The notes under the pieces are model-generated. The model was not told where the DNA came from. It saw only the letters and a list, made by a program, of their open reading frames with translations, and made no database searches. Shown piece after piece: positions 22,078 through 25,487 of a stretch of DNA of 25,487 bases. Position 1 is the first letter of the stretch, and the number at the start of each line of letters is the position of its first letter. The DNA is from Haemophilus sp. (lineage in GTDB: Bacteria > Pseudomonadota > Gammaproteobacteria > Enterobacterales > Pasteurellaceae), in the NCBI GenBank assembly GCA_019423005.1, contig JAHZCF010000091.1:1-25487 (forward strand). Reading direction: 5' to 3'. A program made the position numbers and the translations under genes.

Positions 22078-24102
22078 CTAGTCAGTTGCTGCTGGCTTCT
22101 CTTCTTCGCCCTCATCACTCTCCATCATGCTTTCTTGACGAAGATCTTCAAGGGTTCGACCATTAATTAAGTAGCCATTTTCTGTTTTTTCCACTCTAGA
22201 AACGTAATTATCACCTTCTTCCACAAATTCTCGGTGAAGTTTTCCATCATACTTCACAAAGCTACTTAAATATTGCCAAAAGTATGAATTTTCCTTAATC
22301 GCTAAGGCTTTTTCATTTTGGTCATCAAACAACATTTTATTTAATGTCAAATTAAATGTGCCTTCAATATTATCTGGAATCATATCTGATGAATCATCTT
22401 CTGGTACTTGGGGCACAATACCACTGACTTCCAATTTAACTGGATAAGCAGTGGTTTCAGGATAAGTATTTAAATTGAAATTTAACGTTGCATTATCAAC
22501 GATTAAATCGAGCTCTTTCCAGGAGTTTTTAATGTATTTCTCAAATGTTGCTGACGTTAAATGCGTGTTACACAATGCACCATAAAAAGGTGCTGAGCAA
22601 AATCTTGCTGATAAATGCGCTTTGCTATGATTAATTTTAAATGGTGCATCAACCGCTAATTTTTCAAATTGGAACCCTGCACTTGGGTAACTAGCTTTAT
22701 TCGCAGACAATGTGATATGTTCATTATATTGATCATTGTCTAGTGTTTCCGTCTTATCACTGGCTGATACGTCATCAAGCACTAAATCGGCCATATTAAA
22801 TGATTTTAATGCGGCTTCAATATTGGTTTTACCACTAAATTCTTTTACCCATTTATCTTTGGCATTTAAGAAATCTTTATTATCTTTTGCAGGCGCTTCT
22901 TTCTCTGCAATGGTATCTAATAAAAACGGTACAAAAGCCAGTTCATTTGCCACATTGTAATCATCTAACTGAATATTAACCTTACCACCTTTGGCTTCCC
23001 ATTTACGGTCTTCATCGGTAGGCGTTTGCTTCACGCTTTCAACATTCAGTTTAAAATCCACATTGGCTTTAGTTAAATCCGTATTCGCCAACTTAAGTTC
23101 AAGACCGGCATTTTGTAAGTTAAAGTAAGGTTGATTATTTTTAGGGACATTAACAGAAAGCACAGATAACGAACTATCAAAACGATCGTTTTGTGTAAAA
23201 ATTTTTGTTAACAAATTGACGCCATCTTTAATGCTTAATGAACCATCACTTAATTTTTTAAATTCATGATGAAAATTGATCGAACTTGGCACGCCGTTTT
23301 GCTTAACTAATAAATTTAAACCACCTGCTGTTGCTTGACTTTCTTCTGTCGTACGGCTTTTATTGGCTACGCGCAAAATATCACTGCTGAATTTTGTGCT
23401 CAGATCACGTTTATCTGCCTCGCCTGATTTTACATCAAAATGGTAAGTCGCATTTTTAAGATAAATATGTGTATTTTCACCATTTAACAACGCTAATTCG
23501 GCATTTTTCGCGGTTAAGTCAATACTTGATAGGTCATATTGATTTGCTCCAACAGGCACAAGGCGAGCTTCACCCTCAATTTCTTCAAGTTTCGTGTCTT
23601 TATCGTAATTAAAACCACTTAAGTTTGTTTTTAGCTCAACTTCTTTATTTTTTAAGAAATGAAGACCAATAGAAAGGTTTTGGGACTTATTCGCAAAATC
23701 ACGGAATTCCGTCAAAATATCAGACTGTAAATAATCCCCTACCGGCGAAAATTTACTATTAATCGTGTTTTTATCAATCGTGATATTTAATGTTTTATTT
23801 AATTGACGAACTAATTGCTCGGACAGCTGAGACTCCGCTGTAATGAAGAAAGGCAGTGCGGTGAGCTTAGTTGAAATCACATTTGTGCTTTTCGCATCAC
23901 TATCTTTTACACTAAAGATCAACTCACGAATAAAAAAGTTTTTCGCGGTTTGCGTCACATTCAATGTTGCTTGGTTATCCAAAGAATAAGGGAAATTTTT
24001 TAACACCTGATCGATTTTATGATTGGTGTAAAATTGTGCGCCAATCCCAAGTGCCACTGCGATAGCCGAAATCGTCAATGCTATTGTTCTTTTCTTGCTC
24101 AT
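22078..24102 (-). CDS. YdgA-like protein, DUF945 family
   Basis: Protein of 674 residues with an N-terminal hydrophobic segment (about 8-25) after a basic MSKKRT start, so it is anchored in or exported across the inner membrane. The rest is mostly beta-rich and polar: alternating hydrophobic residues, many Asn/Asp/Lys, and repeated LNFNLN- and LKLNVES-like strands. The layout and N-terminus resemble the YdgA/DUF945 family, whose function is not settled. E. coli YdgA is about 500 residues, so this form is markedly longer. The end is acidic (ESDEGEEEKPAATD). GGGGACA precedes the ATG. It lies downstream of adk on the same strand, separated by an uptake-signal hairpin. Assignment rests on overall resemblance, not on a catalytic motif. 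Confidence 0.72.
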   Translation of the reverse strand: MSKKRTIALTISAIAVALGIGAQFYTNHKIDQVLKNFPYSLDNQATLNVTQTAKNFFIRELIFSVKDSDAKSTNVISTKLTALPFFITAESQLSEQLVRQLNKTLNITIDKNTINSKFSPVGDYLQSDILTEFRDFANKSQNLSIGLHFLKNKEVELKTNLSGFNYDKDTKLEEIEGEARLVPVGANQYDLSSIDLTAKNAELALLNGENTHIYLKNATYHFDVKSGEADKRDLSTKFSSDILRVANKSRTTEESQATAGGLNLLVKQNGVPSSINFHHEFKKLSDGSLSIKDGVNLLTKIFTQNDRFDSSLSVLSVNVPKNNQPYFNLQNAGLELKLANTDLTKANVDFKLNVESVKQTPTDEDRKWEAKGGKVNIQLDDYNVANELAFVPFLLDTIAEKEAPAKDNKDFLNAKDKWVKEFSGKTNIEAALKSFNMADLVLDDVSASDKTETLDNDQYNEHITLSANKASYPSAGFQFEKLAVDAPFKINHSKAHLSARFCSAPFYGALCNTHLTSATFEKYIKNSWKELDLIVDNATLNFNLNTYPETTAYPVKLEVSGIVPQVPEDDSSDMIPDNIEGTFNLTLNKMLFDDQNEKALAIKENSYFWQYLSSFVKYDGKLHREFVEEGDNYVSRVEKTENGYLINGRTLEDLRQESMMESDEGEEEKPAATD

Positions 24103-24114
24103 AATGTCCCCAAA

Positions 24115-24138
24115 TACGATCTCAATTTACGATCTCAA
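24115..24138. repeat. Two 11-bp direct repeats upstream of the ydgA-like gene
   Basis: TACGATCTCAA occurs at 24115-24125 and again at 24128-24138, a 13-bp period. Each copy has a GATC site. They start 13 nt before the start codon of the minus-strand gene. They could be an operator or a chance duplication. Confidence 0.6.
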
Positions 24139-24156
24139 AATCCTTTTGAAAAATTA

Positions 24157-24183
24157 ACCGCACTTTAATCTTCAAAGTGCGGT
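24157..24183 (-). terminator. Paired uptake-signal terminator after adk
   Basis: ACCGCACTTT (24157-24166) pairs perfectly with AAAGTGCGGT (24174-24183) around a 7-nt loop. On the minus strand the stem is followed by TAATTTTTC. It lies 16 nt past the adk stop and about 55 nt before the ydgA-like start, so the latter probably has its own promoter. Confidence 0.82.
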
Positions 24184-24199
24184 CAGTTTCCAGTCTATT

Positions 24200-24844
24200 T
24201 TAACCTAAGATTTTATCTAACTCTTGGCTTACAGCTTCCACTTTTTGAGTACCATCTAAACGGAAATATTGCGTATTACCTGCTTTTGCTTCAGCTTGGT
24301 AATAATCAATTAATGGGCTGGTTTGTTTGTGGTAAACCGCTAAACGATCTAACACAGTTTCTGGTTTATCATCGGCACGGATAATTAAATCTTCACCCGT
24401 TACATCATCTTTACCTTCCACTTTTGGTGGGTTGTAAACGATGTGATAAGAACGACCAGACGCTTGGTGAACACGACGACCACTCATACGTTCAACGATC
24501 ACTTCATCCGGTACATCAAACTCTAAAACGTAATCAATTTTCACGCCAGAATCTTTTAATGCATCCGCTTGTGGAATTGTACGTGGGAAACCATCTAATA
24601 AGAAACCATTTGCACAATCTGGTTGAGAAATACGATCTTTTACTAGCGCCACGGTTAATTCATCCGGTACTAATTTTCCTTCATCCATTAATGCTTTTGC
24701 TTGTTTGCCTAATTCTGTCCCCGCTTTAATCGCTGCACGGAACATATCCCCTGTTGAAATTTGTGGGATGCCAAACTTGTTCATAATAAATTGTGCTTGC
24801 GTGCCTTTTCCTGCACCAGGCGCACCTAAAAGAATAATTTTCAT
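24200..24844 (-). CDS. adk: Adk, adenylate kinase
   Basis: Interconverts ATP + AMP and 2 ADP. The 214-residue long-form enzyme has the P-loop GAPGAGKGTQ (7-16), the AMP-binding STGDMFR and DGFPRT segments, and a LID domain with the VHQASGRSYHIVYNPPK stretch, which lacks the zinc cysteines as in E. coli. DDKPETVLDRL follows. The ATG at 24844 is chosen over an in-frame codon four residues upstream because it gives the universal MKIILLGAPG start and has GGAGA 7 nt upstream. The promoter is visible at 24875-24903. Confidence 0.98.
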   Translation of the reverse strand: MKIILLGAPGAGKGTQAQFIMNKFGIPQISTGDMFRAAIKAGTELGKQAKALMDEGKLVPDELTVALVKDRISQPDCANGFLLDGFPRTIPQADALKDSGVKIDYVLEFDVPDEVIVERMSGRRVHQASGRSYHIVYNPPKVEGKDDVTGEDLIIRADDKPETVLDRLAVYHKQTSPLIDYYQAEAKAGNTQYFRLDGTQKVEAVSQELDKILG

Positions 24845-24874
24845 ACAAATCTCCAATAAATAATAAACCTGTTT

Positions 24875-24903
24875 AAAATACCGTTAAAGCCTTGTTTGGT
24901 CAA
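24875..24903 (-). promoter_or_regulatory. Sigma-70 promoter of adk
   Basis: On the minus strand: TTGACC (-35, 24898-24903), exactly 17 bp, then TATTTT (-10, 24875-24880). The predicted start leaves a leader of about 25 nt to the adk ATG. The spacing and 5/6 -35 match make this the best classical promoter in the window. Confidence 0.65.
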
Positions 24904-24924
24904 ATGATTTTGCTGTTAATTTTG

Positions 24925-24933
24925 ACCGCACTT
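24925..24933 (-). repeat. DNA uptake signal between ampG and adk
   Basis: Exact complement ACCGCACTT in the ampG-adk spacer, 10 nt past the ampG stop. On the minus strand it is followed by CAAAATTAA. Unpaired, so no hairpin forms here. Confidence 0.9.
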
Positions 24934-24942
24934 TATTTTATT

Positions 24943-25487
24943 TTAAGCTTTTTCATTTCCTTTTTCATTCCATGGTGCCACCCAGAATAAACAAATCATT
25001 CCGGGAATAGCGAGGAATAAACAAATCCAGAAAAAATGATAGTAGCCCACTGCTTTAACCAAGTAACCCGATAACATACCAAATCCTTTACTTGGTAAAG
25101 CAGAAAGGCTGGTAAATAAAGCTAATTGAGTGGCTGTATAAAGCGGATTCGTTTCGCGAGCCATAAAGGCGACAAAGGCGGCGGTACCAAGACCGACACC
25201 GATATATTCACCCGCAATAACGAAACCTAATTTCCAAAGTTCTGCTGCACCGATATGGTCAAAATGCCCAAATGCAGCTAACCAAATAAATCCACCAATA
25301 GTAATCAATTGGATAAAACCAAACACCCATAATGCGCGATTAATGCCTAGGCGCAACATAATCACACCACCCACGAGACCGGCAGAGATACTCGCCCAAA
25401 GTGAGGTACTTTTTACCACCAACGCAATATGCTCTTTTTCAAAGCCCATGTCATAGACGAATTTCGTTTGTAACGTAGTGGCAAATG
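24943..25487 (-). CDS. ampG: AmpG-like muropeptide permease (C-terminal part)
   Basis: Partial gene: the reading frame stays open to the window edge, so the N-terminus and start lie outside. About 180 residues are visible, beginning within FATTLQTKFVYDMGFEKEHIALVVK, a stretch typical of the middle of AmpG. About five or six membrane helices of a major facilitator follow, including GEYIGVGLGTAAFVAFMARETNP and TATQLALFTSLSALP, both close to AmpG family segments. AmpG imports anhydro-muropeptides released from the wall for recycling by AmpD and others. An ATG at 25449 is internal, not the true start. The end is a short charged tail, NEKGNEKA. The neighbour adk is downstream on the same strand. 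Confidence 0.88.
   Translation of the reverse strand, partial: FATTLQTKFVYDMGFEKEHIALVVKSTSLWASISAGLVGGVIMLRLGINRALWVFGFIQLITIGGFIWLAAFGHFDHIGAAELWKLGFVIAGEYIGVGLGTAAFVAFMARETNPLYTATQLALFTSLSALPSKGFGMLSGYLVKAVGYYHFFWICLFLAIPGMICLFWVAPWNEKGNEKA

Noticed and set aside
1..25487. CRISPR arrays, tRNA/rRNA genes, insertion sequences, phage genes or defence systems
   Set aside because: None was seen on either strand. All larger genes are core functions, so no novel defence or mobile system is claimed.

Overview
This window is an ordinary chromosomal segment of a Haemophilus-type member of the Pasteurellaceae. The evidence is about 21 exact copies of the Hin-type DNA uptake signal (AAGTGCGGT or its complement) in 25.5 kb, AT-rich composition, and proteins that all look like Haemophilus/Pasteurella versions of gammaproteobacterial core genes. 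The species cannot be fixed from sequence alone; H. parainfluenzae or a close relative is my best guess. I found no rRNA, tRNA, insertion sequence, prophage, CRISPR array or toxin-antitoxin module.

Layout. 1-269: AT-rich non-coding DNA with a paired-uptake-signal hairpin and two perfect, inverted DnaA boxes. 270-833 (-): ampD (peptidoglycan recycling amidase). 834-975: divergent regulatory region with a perfect palindromic CRP-S (Sxy-dependent competence) site. 976-4711 (+): pilABCD, the type IV pilus/competence operon. 4798-5895 (+): coaE, yacG and a small GNAT-like protein, tightly packed. 5986-7245 (+): rhlB, ending in a strong bidirectional terminator. 7286-9980 (-): mreB-mreC-mreD, with a hairpin made of two uptake signals between mreB and mreC. 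10152-11942 (-): an SbmA/YddA-like ABC exporter half-transporter. 12108-13760 (+): a divergent YidE/AspT-type transporter with a near-consensus CRP site at a class I distance. 13912-22007 (+): rsfS, rlmH, mrdA, rodA, rlpA, dacA, ybeD, lipB, lipA. 22078-24102 (-): a long YdgA/DUF945 protein. 24200-24844 (-): adk. 24943-end (-): the C-terminal part of an AmpG-like muropeptide permease.

How the genes fit together. The dominant theme is cell-wall elongation and turnover: MreBCD, PBP2 and RodA form the elongasome; DacA and RlpA remodel or bind peptidoglycan; AmpG and AmpD, at opposite ends of the window, import and process anhydromuropeptides. A second theme is natural transformation: the pilus genes sit behind a CRP-S site in a genome dense in uptake signals. 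Lipoate synthesis (ybeD-lipB-lipA) and ribosome/RNA functions (rsfS, rlmH, rhlB) complete the housekeeping content.

No novel multi-gene system is visible. The observations most worth checking are regulatory: the DnaA-box pair, the two contrasting CRP-type sites, and hairpins or terminators placed inside operons (mreB/mreC, rodA/rlpA, dacA/ybeD, lipB/lipA).
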